Of a stretch of DNA of 64,000 bases, positions 1 through 10,275 are shown in pieces; position 1 is the stretch's first letter, and every line of letters begins with the position of its first letter. This DNA is from Siphlonurus alternatus (Eukaryota > Arthropoda > Insecta > Ephemeroptera > Siphlonuridae), in the NCBI GenBank assembly GCA_949825025.1, contig OX463778.1, positions 45,610,646 to 45,674,645 of the forward strand. Direction: 5' to 3'. The translations under genes were made by a program, and so were the position numbers. The notes below the pieces were generated by a model. It was not told the DNA's origin. It ran no database searches and saw nothing but the letters and a program-made list of their open reading frames with translations.

Positions 1-2702
1 GAACGCGTACGTTCACCTCCACGGACCTGTCTTCGATCCCTGCTATCTCTGCGTAAGTTTGAGAAACTCACATTCTTGCTGGCCTTCCTGTCCTCGCTGG
101 TTGTCCGGTCAGCAGCTGCAGTCCCAGATGTATCTCGCCTCCTGACACGCAGTGGGTCCAATGCTAACATGCTCACGCGGTGACGAGAGCCTGCTTCGTA
201 GTCAGACCTTGAGTCGTCGCTGCGGTCGCGTCTATCTCTCTGCCGTGAGGCCCTGTTGAACGCGAGGGTAGGTTCCACGCTCTCGGATGCATCAGGGGGT
301 GGTTTGTAGTCTCTTCGTGCGAGTACGATCCTTTGCACTGCATAAGAGGCATTTTGCATATCATGCATTGTAGTGAAATTCCTTTCGTACATATAGTCGA
401 TGTACTCTGGGTGCAACCCTCTCTTAACTCTTGCGATACGCTCTTGCTGCGATGCCTCGTTTCCAAGCAGCAGATAATACCCGTCGATGGCCTCTATATT
501 CTCCGGTAGTGGCTCGTCAGCGTGTTGTGATCTGGTCATCAGTTCCATCCTGAGGTCCTCTTCGAAATTGGGCCTCTTGTACCGGTCCATAAACGCAGTT
601 CGAAACTCGTCCAACGTCGTGAAGCTTTGTGTCCGGTCTCTGAAATCGTACCAGGTCTTGGCCTTTCCTTCCAAGACGGTAGGCATAATCCGCAGCATCA
701 GTTTGTCGATGTCACAGTGTGGTCTTGCTTTTGCGTACGCCGTAAATTCCTTGATAAATTCGTGAGGAGGGCGATCCGGTGTGGGTTGAGACCATTTTTT
801 CATTTTCACCTCCTTGGCCACGAGAGTGTCGTATACATCTTGCTGCCGTAGGGCCTGGTAACGCTGACGGTCGTCGTACTCTTGGTCTCGTATGCGATCA
901 CGGTCCTGAGCAAGTTGTCTCTCGAAGATTCTGGACTCTTCTCTGGTCCGTCGGTCGACGATAGACTCAACCAGTGTCTGCAACTCTGCCCTACTGCAAG
1001 TTATGTTACCGGTTGTACTTGCCTGCGATGTATATGGTGTGTAGGTCAGGTCGTTCGCTCGTAATGCTGGTTGGTCTCTTTGGTGGCGGGCGCTTGGTCG
1101 CTCCGCTTGGGAAATCGCTACCTGTTCAGCATACTTCTCTGCTGCAAGGTCGCGGTACCCCTCGCGGTGCGCGCTGTCCTCGAACGCGACTCGGCTATTA
1201 GTGGAGGTCCACCTTGGTGCTCCTCCGCTCATAGCCTCGCGGTGAGTGTCGGTGTCCAGGGCCGCTTGACTGGCGGCGGAGGTCCACTTGTACGGTTCTC
1301 CGCTCGCAGTCTCGTGGTTCACTGTTCTGGTAGCCTGAGCTGAGCTCCACTCCTGGCGCTCCGTTCGACTGTTGGTGGGGATCCACTCCTGTGGTCCTAT
1401 ACCAGCAGTTTTACGGTGCTCTGCGTCGACGGTTTGGTATGAGCTCGTACCTTGGAGCATCTCTGGTCCGTCAGCAGGAGTCTCTTGGGTTGACTGGCTG
1501 CTCACAGACTCTCGATGCTCACCTGGCGTCGATTGAGGGAAACGTAGAAGGTCTTCGGTTGTTTCCGTCTCGTTGTTCTTGGCTTGACGCTGAAGTCTGG
1601 CCTTTTCTTCCTGTGCCGCCATGACGGAAAGTTGTCTCTCGTAGACTTCCGCGTCCCAGTGTGTCCCTATCTTCCGGGGTTTACCCTCTGAGGTCTCAGA
1701 CCTTGCTGAAGAATATTCGCTCACCACTCTGGCTTCGTCTTGGCGTCGGGCTTCCCTCCTGCTCTCCTCGAGCTGGATCTGCATTTGGATTGCCTCGATT
1801 TGCTTTGCTTCTGCCTGACGTCTCTCCAATTCTGCCCTTTCGAACAGTAGCAGGTCGTCAGTTGGCAGTACCATTGAGTTCTGCTGCATGTACTGCATCT
1901 CTTCCTGTTGTCGACGCTTCTCCTCTAGCTTCTTGCGGCGTAATCTATCATACCATGCCTTAAGAGGGTCGACATCTCCCTCTGCTCGTTGTTGGGGAAG
2001 TTTGGTTATGCCTGGAGGGGGTGTCTTCTGTCGGGGCGGGGTCCCCGAGACATTGGTTAGTGGCTGTTTGTCGACGGAGCTCCGCTGGGTATCCTCGGGG
2101 CCCAGCGGAGTTCTCGCCTTCCTGACAGCCTCGTTACGACGTTCCAGTTCCTGCTGGTAGTTACTCTGCTCTCTGCATAGAAAGGTGAGTTGATCTATCT
2201 GTTGCTGCATCTCATCTAGCTTGCGTTCCTGCTCTTCTGAGGAATATCTTTCGTCCCTTTTCTGCCTATCTAGTTCCTTCTGCATCCTCTTTTGTTGTGC
2301 CCTCCAAGCCTGCTGTATTTCTTGCATGCGTAGCTTCTCCGCGATGAGGAGCTGCTGTTCCCTGCTCTCGCGCATGGGGTCATGTGACCTGCTTCGGTAT
2401 TTAAATACCTTGCTAGTTGCTAGGACCCTTAGTGGGCGGCGGGGAATGGCCCCTGAGCTGACCTGACGTGTTGTTTCTAACTCCCTTGGGGTTAGTGTGA
2501 CAAGTTCATGCTGTCGCTGCTGTTGTTGGCCTGGCGTCGCTGAAATCGTGGTAAGAGTCGGTCCAAAACTTGCTTGGTCGTGACCTGTGTGTAGCGGGGT
2601 TGAGCTGACAATTGGACCTTGCGGGTGGCCGCCGACTGCGACATTACGTTCTGAGCTCGTATTGCTGGAGCTTAGGCCCTTGTCTGAATCCTGCTTCTCC
2701 AT
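1..2702 (-). CDS. Gag-like polyprotein of an LTR-type retrotransposon, 3' end outside the window
   Basis: I read every in-frame triplet from the ATG at 2702-2700 down to base 1 and found no stop, so the frame is open for 900 codons and runs off the left edge. An in-frame TAA lies a few codons upstream of the ATG. The first ~600 residues are rich in Q, E, R and K and look like long charged coiled coil. Around residues 630-780 is a pattern typical of the Ty3/Gypsy-type Gag core: a W followed by an F..F..YA helix, then LEGKAKTWYDF, FRTAFMDRYK and a helix ending RVKRGLHPEY. An R/S/D-rich stretch follows. No zinc knuckle, protease or RT is visible because the right part lies beyond the edge. The GC content and codon use differ from the AT-rich surroundings, which suggests a young copy. 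The family assignment is by pattern only. The long N-terminal coiled coil is unusual for a Gag. Confidence 0.75.
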   Translation of the reverse strand, partial: MEKQDSDKGLSSSNTSSERNVAVGGHPQGPIVSSTPLHTGHDQASFGPTLTTISATPGQQQQRQHELVTLTPRELETTRQVSSGAIPRRPLRVLATSKVFKYRSRSHDPMRESREQQLLIAEKLRMQEIQQAWRAQQKRMQKELDRQKRDERYSSEEQERKLDEMQQQIDQLTFLCREQSNYQQELERRNEAVRKARTPLGPEDTQRSSVDKQPLTNVSGTPPRQKTPPPGITKLPQQRAEGDVDPLKAWYDRLRRKKLEEKRRQQEEMQYMQQNSMVLPTDDLLLFERAELERRQAEAKQIEAIQMQIQLEESRREARRQDEARVVSEYSSARSETSEGKPRKIGTHWDAEVYERQLSVMAAQEEKARLQRQAKNNETETTEDLLRFPQSTPGEHRESVSSQSTQETPADGPEMLQGTSSYQTVDAEHRKTAGIGPQEWIPTNSRTERQEWSSAQATRTVNHETASGEPYKWTSAASQAALDTDTHREAMSGGAPRWTSTNSRVAFEDSAHREGYRDLAAEKYAEQVAISQAERPSARHQRDQPALRANDLTYTPYTSQASTTGNITCSRAELQTLVESIVDRRTREESRIFERQLAQDRDRIRDQEYDDRQRYQALRQQDVYDTLVAKEVKMKKWSQPTPDRPPHEFIKEFTAYAKARPHCDIDKLMLRIMPTVLEGKAKTWYDFRDRTQSFTTLDEFRTAFMDRYKRPNFEEDLRMELMTRSQHADEPLPENIEAIDGYYLLLGNEASQQERIARVKRGLHPEYIDYMYERNFTTMHDMQNASYAVQRIVLARRDYKPPPDASESVEPTLAFNRASRQRDRRDRSDDSRSDYEAGSRHRVSMLALDPLRVRRRDTSGTAAADRTTSEDRKASKNVSFSNLRRDSRDRRQVRGGERTR

Positions 2703-5200
2703 TCTGTGCTTCAATTATTTACTCGCAAGTAAATGATAACCCTATCTTACTTGCCTTGTACCCGAAACAATTCCACGCGGGTTTGTATAAGCTTAAAGTA
2801 CATATAACATCCTCTCAACGCGTATAAATTTATACCGAAATATGTGTGTTACTTATAGTACAATAATCCCGGATGACAGGCCCCCACTTACTGTAACGCA
2901 CCTCGTACCCTGCCCTCCATGACTGCAGCTGCTGGCCTGTGTTGGTGCTGCTGGGCGTACTCGGCGTATTACTAGTACTTATTCTGTTAGCAATTCCTAT
3001 CACTTAGGCTAATTGGCTATCTTAGAATGAATAAAAGGTTCTTATGTAAGAGAAATTAAAAACAAACGTCTAGGGTTGATATTATTTAATTGATCGAATG
3101 ATTTAGAAAAATACAAAATATAATTTCACGATAACCCTTACATAATATTATTGTACTGGATGTAATTCAGTAACACACACAAAAATCAATATAAAATTAA
3201 TACTAATATTAACGGATGAGAGGTTGGATATATAACGCAAATGAAACTATGTTAATCAAACCTATGGGCACGGCACCCAGCTGCCCTATCTTTAGCTAAG
3301 ATGGCGGTTAGCGATCAACCCAGAAATCTGATGCGTGGCTACATGCACGGCTAGAAAGCGGCTCAGCCCTGCGTTATACCGAAGTTAAACGCCTGGTGAA
3401 CTACTCGATAACCGACATGAACTGCGTCATAGAGTTATGGATTGATATTATTTAACAAGAATGATTTCTGAATTCTGCTGGTATATGGCACTAAAATTGT
3501 AGCGTGAAAGTTTCGAGTTAAAATAAGATAATTGACTTCACTTGAAATATTAAGTGATTAGATACAATGATGCAAGCACAATTTGTTGCACCAAGGGACT
3601 GAAGCAAAACCAGAATTCTATTGCTTTGATTACGTTAAGTAAATTGCAGGTTAGAATAGCTTTAACCGAAAGAAATATATACCAGATATTTAAATCAACA
3701 CAAGGAAGCAGCAATGAGCTATGGCTTATACTTGCGAGTAATAATTTCTCAGGTCTTGACTTTATGCTCGAAGAGTCTTGCGCAGCTAGCGGGACACGTT
3801 CATCACATGAAGAGCGTTGGTTTGCGAGTGCTGTAATGGACGCTTTGGGAAGCTTTGCTAGCTTGGCTTGGGTGGTGAGCGCCGCTTGCGGCGCTACCGG
3901 GAAGCTCCATGAGAAAATAGTACCCTAAGCATACTACTGTATTTTTACTTTAAGAAAATAAAAAGATGCAAAAAATAATTTAATTGGCTAAAAATATTAT
4001 ATTATAATTTTTTATAATATAATATTGCTTACAAAACATCAAACCTACTCATCCAAACATGAAACAATTTTACAAAAAATAGTTCCGTGCACGCAGATTC
4101 ATGCGCGGCAAAAACTACAGTCAGGCAGCCATGTTGTAACATTGAGATATTTTTTATTTAATTATGACCATTAAATTTTAGATTTTGCATTTATTAAAAT
4201 ATGTTAGAAACCAAGGCGGGGACATTTATTTAGTTAAACAATAATTTAAAAATAATTATTTAGGCCATATGAATACTATTTAACCCATAGTTACTTCAGA
4301 AATTAATTAAATATATTTACTATATTATATGGTATGGATAACGCCGCCATCACATACATAAAATGGCGCTATCCTTGAGAATCTGACTTGGTAACATATA
4401 AAAATCACATATGCCCTTTTGCCCAATTTTCCACTGTCTAAAACTTTTATTTCATGATGGAAAAATTAAAACAATAATTATGAGTCGAGTACTGAAGTTA
4501 GAATTTACTTAAAACAATTTATGAACCTTAAACTGGCCTTGGTTGGACTTTCCCGCCATTTTGAATCTCTAACTGTACATGGTATTTTTTCCTACACAAG
4601 CCGCCATCGTACCTCCGCCGTATATAAATATACGGTGGTGGCTACGCTGACCTATTTGCATTTTTGCCTCGTAGTCCGGATTTCCGCGGTCCGTATTTAA
4701 AACTAAAAAAACAAAACGCAGTCCTATATGTTACATTTGAATATCAAAACGCACTCTTCTGAATTTTGTTGCCTATAATTTTGCAACAAGATAGAACATC
4801 GCGGCATAAAATACCACGGTGTTCATATCATGTTAGCTCTGTCTAGCCAGGGAATGGACACAGGGGAATGGTTGCTGCTTGTTGCCTGCATCACAAAAAC
4901 CCATCCAAAATCACATCCTACCTTTTCCTGTATGGCTGCACTGACCTACACTAATACATAAAACACACAAATGAACTCATTACTAACTAATTGGACTTAC
5001 CTTGAGATGATTTTCCGTACAGGATTTGGTCAAACACAAGGTTTAATTATTTTGGCGTCCCCACATGCGTCCTCTGCCCAGCTGTGTCTTGGCGTCGCTG
5101 CTAAAGTTACGCCGCGCCGTCAGAAAAATGACGATCGAAAAACACAACACAGCTGGGCCGACAACTCGTATGAGTATTTTTACAGTGAGAATACTGCAGG
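2703..5200. other. AT-rich spacer upstream of the Gag-like frame; no gene recognised
   Basis: This stretch should contain the untranslated leader and the LTR of the element at 1-2702 if that copy is complete. I could not find a convincing LTR pair or primer-binding site. Small GC-rich islands occur at 2880-2960, 3260-3420 and 3770-3910. A 124-codon open frame covers 3554-3928 but resembles nothing I know. A short imperfect direct repeat (tgatattattta) lies at about 3076 and 3442. Confidence 0.4.
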
Positions 5201-5204
5201 GTTC

Positions 5205-5395
5205 TTACAGTATAGGTATTGTATAGGCACGAAATTTTTGATAAAAATATGGTGTGGTCAGAAGTATAGGCACCCCTTTATTTTATTTTGTGAGAACTGT
5301 GACCACACTTTTACCTATACTATAAAATTATCAAAACTGTGCCTACACTTTTGCCTATACCATTGGATGGTGAAAAATTTTAAAGTCCAATATTG
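5205..5395. repeat. Cluster of the GTATAGGCA / TGCCTATAC motif, left copy
   Basis: The motif AAGTATAGGCAC and its inverse CTTTTGCCTATAC, with one-base variants, occur about four times in 190 bp in both orientations. They form overlapping inverted repeats. A second cluster with the same motifs lies at 10723-10975, so the two clusters bracket the transcription unit and satellite at 5823-10275. Confidence 0.55.
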
Positions 5396-5739
5396 GACTT
5401 AGAATAATTTTCTCTAGTATACACGGTACTTAATTAATGTTTAATTAGTATAATTTTTTTGAATTAGTAAATAAAACATAATTTAATATCCCATGCCTTT
5501 TGCAACTAATTTAATTATATATTTAATTGCGAGAACAATAAAATCGTATGTTTATTTATCATTTGTTATGTCAAATTTTTATATATAGTTTTCTGTAATT
5601 ATAATTGTTATTTTTTTTTTTTTTTTTTTTATTTTAATATAATTTCGATCGATTTAATGAATAGTCCGCAACTCAAAATCTTTCTTATTTTTTAGTTGTT
5701 TTCTACCACTTCATATATTCCGCGCCACGCGAGTTGAAT

Positions 5740-5822
5740 TTTTTTTCCCTGTCTTGTGATTGGCTACAGATGCGTCAGCTGTTTATTTGTTATTGTAACG
5801 CTCTCAAAGAGAAAGTTTTGAG
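5740..5822 (+). promoter_or_regulatory. Candidate promoter of the transcription unit at 5823-10520
   Basis: GATTGGCT (inverted CCAAT box) at about 5757 and TGCGTCAGC (CRE/AP-1-like) at about 5770 lie just before the first ATG at 5823 and its splice donor. The location is inferred from these motifs and the downstream exon. No initiator can be proven. Confidence 0.3.
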
Positions 5823-6424
5823 ATGGCGTCTGTTCTTCAATTTGTCGTGGATTTCTGTCTATTTATGAGAAAAGAAATGCTAAAAATTGCATTCTGGCTC
5901 GTTATATCGGTAAGTTACTAATTCATACTTCATATTATATTGTTTTGAGTATTCATGGGACACATTATAATTGGATTTTTTCAATCACTTCAGGTGTCTC
6001 CTGGATGATGATGTCAACTACGGCCAAACTGCATGGTATGCATGCAGCTTCAGCGAGTGGAGCTTTGCTCACATAAACGGTAAGTCTATATGCATATAGG
6101 ATCTTGTTCTTTGTTATTAATGTATGCATATCAAAGACGATTATGTGCTTGTTGTATATTGACTCGCATGTTTACTGTATGCATATTATAACACATTGCA
6201 TCATACATTACATAATTTGTACTGTACAGTGCACAGCCCAGTTTTGGATTTTAGCTCTCTTTTGGTTCCGAACTGCTTTTAGGCTCTTTATAGGCAAAAA
6301 AAGTTAAAAAAGAAAATTGTTTCTTATTTTTTTTTCATGTCCCACCACACAAATTTTTTTTTTTACTCAAGAGATGCTCTGATATGGAACTAAAATTATG
6401 GATAAACTCAATTGCTACATTCTA

Positions 6425-6597
6425 CAGTATAACAGATCTTAGTTTACCTCTAGACAGTTCAGTAGACTAGACGGCGCCAGCTATATCAGCCAATGAAAAG
6501 GCGGCCAGCAGTCATTCTAGCCTTTTCATTGGCTTATATAGCTGGCGCCGTCTAGTCTACTGAACTGTCTAGAGGTAAACTAAGATCTGTTATACTG
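6425..6597. mobile_element. Foldback MITE with TA duplication, mariner-like
   Basis: The element is nearly palindromic over 173 bp. Its ends are CAGTATAACAGATCTTAG and the inverse, each next to TA, which fits Tc1/mariner-type insertion. It lies inside the transcription unit starting at 5823. A shorter related piece (AACAGATCTTAG) occurs near 32480. Confidence 0.75.
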
Positions 6598-6909
6598 TAT
6601 TGAACATGTTAATATTTTTTCAAAATTTTAAGAACCCTAAATATGGCAGATAAAAATTGTTAAAAGGGCGAAATGTCTTAAGGGGATCCGTTACCGGGCT
6701 ACGTGGTGTACGTGCAGACAAATTTAACATTTCTACTGGTTTGATACATTATTGTAATTACAATAACCCTATCCAATCTTGCAGGTTGCACCTTGGCGTG
6801 AGGGTGGTGAAGCGGATGTTGCAGCTGGAAGAGAGGCGAGAGATGCGGGGTGAGATCAGAGAGGGCAGCTACGCCTCCTTGCAGGACCTCATCGTAGTCA
6901 TAAAGAATG

Positions 6910-9900
6910 GTGAGTACCAGACACAAACGTTTGTTTTCACTATTTACTGTAAGTTATTATGGCAGTGTTTCTCGGAGGGTGTTCCTTGATCAAGTAGTAC
7001 TGACTCCTCGCTACATTATAAAACCAACATGGTTGCCATTTAACGTAAACTGCTACCAGACACAAATTATTTTGCATTTCAGTACGTTATTATGGCAAAA
7101 TATCTCGGAGGCTGTTTCTTTGTTACATACTGACTAGTCGCTACTAAATTCAGACAAGATGGCTGCCATTTAGCGGAACTTCCAACTAGACACAAACACA
7201 CTTGCATTTCAGTACGTTATTATGGCAAAATATCTCAGAGGCTGTTTCTTTGTTACATACTGACTAGTCGCTACTAAATTCAGACAAGATGGCTGCCATT
7301 TAGCGGAACTTCCAACTAAACACAAACACACTTGCATTTCAGTACGTTATGATGGCAAAGTGTCTCGGAGGCTCTTCCTCGGTTAAGTACTGACTTGTCG
7401 CTACTAAATTCAGACAAGATGGCTGCCATTTAGCGGAACTTTCAACAAGACACAAACTCACTTCCATTTCAGTACGTTATCATGGCAAAGTGTCTCGGAG
7501 GCTCTTCCTTTGTTAAGTAGTGACTTGTCTCTACTAAATTTAACAAGATGGCTGCCATTTAGCGGAACTTTCCATTAGACACAAACTCACTTCCATTTCA
7601 GTACGTTATGATGGCAAAGCGTCTCGGAGGCAGTTTCTTTGTTACGTACTGACTAATCGCTACTAAATTTAGACAAGATGGCTGCCATTTAGCGGAACCT
7701 TCAACTTGACACAAACTCACTTCCATTTCAGTACGTTATGATGGCAAAATGTCTCGGAGGCAGTTTCTTTGTTACGTACTGACTTGTCGCTACTAAATTT
7801 AACAAGATGGCTGCCATTTAGCGGAACTTTCAACTAGACACAAACTCACTTCCATTTCAGTACGTTATGATGGCAAAGTGTCTCGGAGGCAGTTTCTTTG
7901 TTACGTACTGACTTGTCGCTACTAAATTTAACAAGATGGCTGCCATTTAGCGGAACTTTCAACTAGACACAAACTCACTTCCATTTCAGTACGTTATGAT
8001 GGCAAAGTGTCTCGGAGGCAGTTTCTTTGTTACTTACTGACTTGTCGCTACTAAATTTAACAAGATGGCTGCCATTTAGCTCAACCTTCATCTAGACATC
8101 TAGACACAAACTAACTTGCATTTCAGTACGTTATGATGGCAAAGTGTCTCGGAGGCAGTTTCTTTGTTACGTACTGACTTGTCGCTACTAAATTTAACAA
8201 GATGGCTGCCATTTAGCGAAACTTTCAACTAGACACAAACTCACTTCCATTTCAGTACGTTATGATGGCAAAGTGTCTCGGAGGCAGTTTCTTTGTTACT
8301 TACTGACTTGTCGCTACTAAATTTAACAAGATGGCTGCCATTTAGCGGAACTTTCAACTAGACACAAACTCACTTCCATTTCAGTACGTTATGATGGCAA
8401 AGCGTCTCGGAGGCAGTTTCTTTGTTACGTACTGACTAATCGCTACTAAATTTAGACAAGATGGCTGCCATTTAGCGGAACCTTCAACTTGACACAAACT
8501 CACTTCCATTTCAGTACGTTATGATGGCAAAATGTCTCGGAGGCAGTTTCTTTGTTACGTACTGACTTGTCGCTACTAAATTTAACAAGATGGCTGCCAT
8601 TTAGCGGAACTTTCAACTAGACACAAACTCACTTCCATTTCAGTACGTTATGATGGCAAAGTGTCTCGGAGGCAGTTTCTTTGTTACGTACTGACTTGTC
8701 GCTACTAAATTTAACAAGATGGCTGCCATTTAGCGGAACTTTCAACTAGGCACAAACTCACTTCCATTTCAGTACGTTATGATGGCAAAGTGTCTCGGAG
8801 GCAGTTTCTTTGTTACTTACTGACTTGTCGCTACTAAATTTAACAAGATGGCTGCCATTTAGCTCAACCTTCATCTAGACACAAACTAACTTGCATTTCA
8901 GTACGTTATGATGGCAAAGTGTCTCGGAGGCAGTTTCTTTGTTACGTACTGACTAATCGCTACTAAATTTAGACAAGATGGCTGCAATTTAGCGGAACCT
9001 TCAACTTGACCCAAACTCACTTGCATTTCAGTACGTTTTGATGGCAAAATGTCTCGGAGGCAGTTTCTTTGTTACGTACTGACTTGTCGCTACTAAATTT
9101 AACAAGATGGCTGCCATTTAGCGGAACTTTCACCTAGACACAAACTCACTTCCATTTCAGTACGTTATGATGGCAAAGTGTCTCGGAGGCAGTTTCTTTG
9201 TTACGTACTGACTTGTCGCTACTAAATTTAACAAGATGGCTGCCATTTAGCGAAACTTTCAACTAGACACAAACTCACTTCCATTTCAGTACGTTATGAT
9301 GGCAAAGTGTCTCGGAGGCAGTTTCTTTGTTACTTACTGACTTGTCGCTACTAAATTTAACAAGATGGCTGCCATTTAGCGGAACTTTCAACTAGACACA
9401 AACTCACTTCCATTTCAGTACGTTATGATGGCAAAGTGTCTCGAAGGCAGTTTCTTTGTTACGTACTGACTTTTCGCTACTAAATTTAACAAGATGGCTG
9501 CCATTTAGCTCAACCTTCATCTAGACACAAACTAACTTGCATTTCAGTACGTTATGATGGCAAAGTGTCTCGGAGGCAGTTTCTTTGTTACGTACTGACT
9601 AGTCGCTATTAAATTTAGACAAGATGGCTGCCACTTGGTGGAACCTTCAACTTGACACAAACTCGCTTGCATTTCAGTACGTTATGATGGCAAAGTGTCT
9701 CAGAGGCAGTTTCTTTGTTACGTACTGACTAGTCGCTATTAAATTTAGACAAGATGGCTGCCATTCAGCTTAACCTTCAACTAGACACAAACTCACTTGC
9801 ATTTAATACGTTATGATGGCAAAGTGTCTCGGAGGCAGTTTCTTTGTTACGTACTGACTAGTCGCTACATTATAAAACCAACATGGCTGCCATTTAAAGT

Positions 9901-10275
9901 AAACTGCTACCAGACACAAACTTGCTTGTATTTTTAGTACATTATCATGGCAATGTATCTCTGAATTTGTTAGTTGGTCAAGTATTGACTCATCGTTGAA
10001 TTTTGTAAACAAAATGGCTGCCATTTAAAGTAACCTGCTACCAGACACAAACTGACTTGCATTTTCAGCACGTTATCATGGCAATGTCTCCCGGAGACTG
10101 TTTTTTGGTCAACTTCTGACTCGGGAGTCGTCGCTACATCATGAACCAAGATGGCTGCCTTGTAACAAATACGATTACCGCACAAAACTAAATTGTGTCC
10201 TCAGTTTGTTATGGTAGAAATGTGTCCCTGAGGCTAATTCTTGGTCAAGTACTGACTCGTAGCTGCATTATAGGA
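6910..10275 (+). repeat. 129-bp tandem repeat (satellite) of about 25 units in an intron
   Basis: The unit runs from GACACAAACTCACTTCC through TTTCAGTACG, ATGATGGCAAAG, TCTCGGAGGCAG and TACTGACTTGTCGCTAC to AAGATGGCTGCCATTTAGCG. It recurs every 129-130 bp from the donor at 6910 to about 10275. Central units are almost identical and edge units are diverged, as expected from unequal exchange. Two diagnostic variants recur 783 bp apart (7620/8403 and 8081/8864), so a six-unit higher-order repeat exists. Each unit carries a 7-bp hairpin (AGTACGT...ACGTACT) with an inner CAAAG/CTTTG pairing, and a CCATCTT core (YY1-like) on the opposite strand. Confidence 0.95.

Noticed and set aside
487..2466. 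Several plus-strand open frames of 60-100 codons at the left edge
   Set aside because: They are shadows of the continuous minus-strand Gag-like frame from 2702 to 1.
3554..3928. A 124-codon plus-strand frame as a gene
   Set aside because: No recognisable domain, no splice or promoter context and no family resemblance. Kept only as a note in the spacer.
6910..10275. A cluster of repeated coding exons, since each unit has an acceptor-like TTTCAG and an ATGGCTGCC
   Set aside because: Units contain stops in all frames near the ATG and no donor follows consistently. Repeat explains the pattern.
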